Source: Nocardioides sp. | GTDB taxonomy: Bacteria > Actinomycetota > Actinomycetes > Propionibacteriales > Nocardioidaceae | Length of the DNA stretch: 14,579 bases | Direction of reading: 5' to 3' | Assembly (NCBI RefSeq): GCF_030150155.1 | Contig: NZ_JASLGR010000024.1 | Coordinates: 1-14,579 of the forward strand | Shown: piece by piece, positions 13,676 through 14,579 of the stretch | How the letters are laid out: every line of letters begins with the position of its first letter | Numbering within the stretch: the first letter of the stretch is position 1 | Position numbers and translations under genes: made by a program | Notes under the pieces: model-generated | Told to the model about the DNA's origin: nothing | The model's database searches: none | Seen by the model: only the letters and a program-made list of their open reading frames with translations

Positions 13676-14443
13676 ATGTCTGGCCACTCCAAATGGGCAA
13701 CCACCAAGCACAAGAAGGCCGCGATCGACGCCAAGCGCGGCAAGCTCTGGGCGAAGCTGATCAAGAACATCGAGATCGCCGCCAAGATGGGTGGTCCTGA
13801 CCCGTCGGGCAACCCGACGCTCTTCGACGCCATCCAGAAGGCGAAGAAGACCTCGGTGCCGAAGGACAACATCGACCGCGCGGTCAAGCGTGGCGGTGGC
13901 GTGGGTGGCGAGGCCGTCAACTACGACACGATCATGTACGAGGTCTACGGCCCGGCCGGCGTCGCGCTGCTGGTCGAGTGTCTGACCGACAACAAGAACC
14001 GTGCCGCGATGGAGGTCCGCACCGCGGTCACCCGCAACGGCGGCACGATGGCCGACCCCGGCTCGGTCTCGCGCCTGTTCAACCGCAAGGGCATCGTCGT
14101 GCTGAGCAAGGCTCAGGAGACCACGACCGTCGACGAGGACACCGTGCTCGAGGCGACCCTCGACGCCGGTGCCGAGGAGGTCAACGACCTCGGCGAGGCC
14201 TGGCAGGTGCTCTCCGAGGCCACCGACATGGTGGCGGTCCGCAAGGCGCTGCAGGACGCCGGCCTCGACTACGAGTCGGCCGACGTCGAGTTCGTCGCGT
14301 CCATGGACATCCCGGTCGCCGACGCGACCACCGCCACCAAGGTCATGAAGCTGGTCGACGCGGTCGACGACCTCGACGACGTGCAGAACGTGTTCTCCAA
14401 TGCCGACATCCCCGACGAGGTCCTGGAGGAGCTCGACGCCTGA
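13676..14443 (+). CDS. yebC: YebC/PmpR (TACO1) family protein
   Basis: A 255-residue cytoplasmic protein of the YebC family. The opening MSGHSKWATTKHKKAAIDAKR is the family's hallmark, and KAKKTSVPKDNIDRAVKRG, YEVYGPAGVALLVECLTDNKNR and NGGTMADPGSVSRLFNRKG follow in the expected order. Members were long called transcriptional regulators; more recent work links them to translation of difficult stretches such as polyproline, like mitochondrial TACO1. The full length is intact. ATG at 13676 has GAGG 5 nt upstream. In many actinomycetes ruvCAB follows; here the window ends in a repeat cluster first. The gene is divergent from the ATPase. Confidence 0.97.
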   Translation: MSGHSKWATTKHKKAAIDAKRGKLWAKLIKNIEIAAKMGGPDPSGNPTLFDAIQKAKKTSVPKDNIDRAVKRGGGVGGEAVNYDTIMYEVYGPAGVALLVECLTDNKNRAAMEVRTAVTRNGGTMADPGSVSRLFNRKGIVVLSKAQETTTVDEDTVLEATLDAGAEEVNDLGEAWQVLSEATDMVAVRKALQDAGLDYESADVEFVASMDIPVADATTATKVMKLVDAVDDLDDVQNVFSNADIPDEVLEELDA

Positions 14444-14460
14444 CGGGTCGCGCCGGTCGT

Positions 14461-14492
14461 CCCGCAAAGGGTCACGCGTGACTGTTTGCGGG
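14461..14492. repeat. Palindromic repeat copy 1 after yebC
   Basis: A 32-bp near-palindrome with 14 of 16 pairs matching, centred on GTCACGCGTGAC and bounded by CCCGCAAA/TTTGCGGG. It starts 17 nt after the yebC stop and could also work as a terminator hairpin. Its 26-bp core (14464-14489) is identical at 24 of 26 bases to the copy at 14554. Confidence 0.75.
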
Positions 14493-14494
14493 CT

Positions 14495-14537
14495 GGGTGA
14501 CGGTTGCAGGGGTCACCTTTGGTGCAAACCGTCACCC
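14495..14537. repeat. Related inverted repeat, diverged member
   Basis: GGGTGACGGTTGCA (14495-14508) pairs with TGCAAACCGTCACCC (14523-14537) apart from a single extra base. The 14-nt middle contains GGTCACCTTTGG, itself related to the flanking copies. The shared word is GTGACGGTTTGC in either orientation, so this is a rearranged member of the same family. Confidence 0.65.
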
Positions 14538-14553
14538 GGCGCGCGCGGTCGCC

Positions 14554-14579
14554 GCAAAAGGTCACGCGTGACGGTTTGC
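14554..14579. repeat. Palindromic repeat copy 2, reaching the window edge
   Basis: A 26-bp near-palindrome, GCAAAA at the left and TTTGC at the right around GTCACGCGTGAC, with 11 of 13 pairs matching. It starts 90 bp after the matching core of copy 1. The window ends at its last base, so the array may continue. Confidence 0.7.

Noticed and set aside
14461..14579. CRISPR array or iteron origin
   Set aside because: Repeats are palindromic, of mixed orientation and unequal spacing, with no uniform spacers and no cas or rep gene; the copies are too few to judge an origin.

Overview
The window is very GC-rich, tightly packed bacterial DNA. GTG starts, GTGA/ATGA stop-start overlaps, TANNNT boxes placed 6-9 nt before start codons, and the order thrS - HIT hydrolase - pgsA ... 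pdxS ... pdxT ... yebC all point to a high-GC actinomycete. A Nocardioidaceae/Propionibacteriales member is my best guess; this is inference, since no rRNA or marker comparison was possible. The thrS-to-yebC backbone matches, from memory, the order in mycobacteria, but with insertions and omissions. No tRNA, rRNA, CRISPR, transposase or phage gene was seen, and no gene-free stretch exceeds 300 bases.

Layout. (1) 1-1243: the 3' part of thrS (threonyl-tRNA synthetase). (2) 1244-4765: a three-gene redox cassette made of an AurF-like diiron oxygenase, an FprB-type ferredoxin/ferredoxin-NADP reductase and a TetR regulator. It lies behind a promoter region carrying three copies of GCGAC-N4-GTCGC, two of them nested in a 43-bp near-perfect palindrome. 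NADPH electrons could flow FAD -> Fe-S -> diiron centre, with the TetR protein repressing its own operon. (3) 4762-6725: a HIT-family Ap4A-type hydrolase/phosphorylase, an inositol monophosphatase-like enzyme and a CDP-alcohol phosphatidyltransferase (PgsA, probably phosphatidylinositol phosphate synthase), forming a phosphoinositide block. (4) 6770-7669: pdxS, the PLP synthase subunit. (5) 7670-10687: a regulatory leader with an unusual set of pairing repeats, followed by a compact secretion cassette: a small SipW-type exported protein, a LamG-containing exported protein with the same signal peptide type, and a Ser/His-type (SipW/ER-like) signal peptidase with an extra C-terminal membrane region. 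This cassette separates pdxS from pdxT. (6) 10647-11234: pdxT, starting inside the signal peptidase gene. (7) 11195-13579, minus strand: a CtpE-like P-type cation ATPase converging on and overlapping pdxT. (8) 13676-14443: yebC, followed to the window edge by a cluster of related palindromic repeats.

The two most interesting parts are the SipW-type surface-protein cassette between the two PLP synthase genes and the AurF-FprB-TetR cassette with its triple operator. A recurring feature is that HIT, pgsA, pdxS, pdxT and the ATPase each have a TANNNT box 6-9 nt before the start codon, as expected for leaderless transcripts. This would let genes embedded inside upstream coding sequence be expressed independently.
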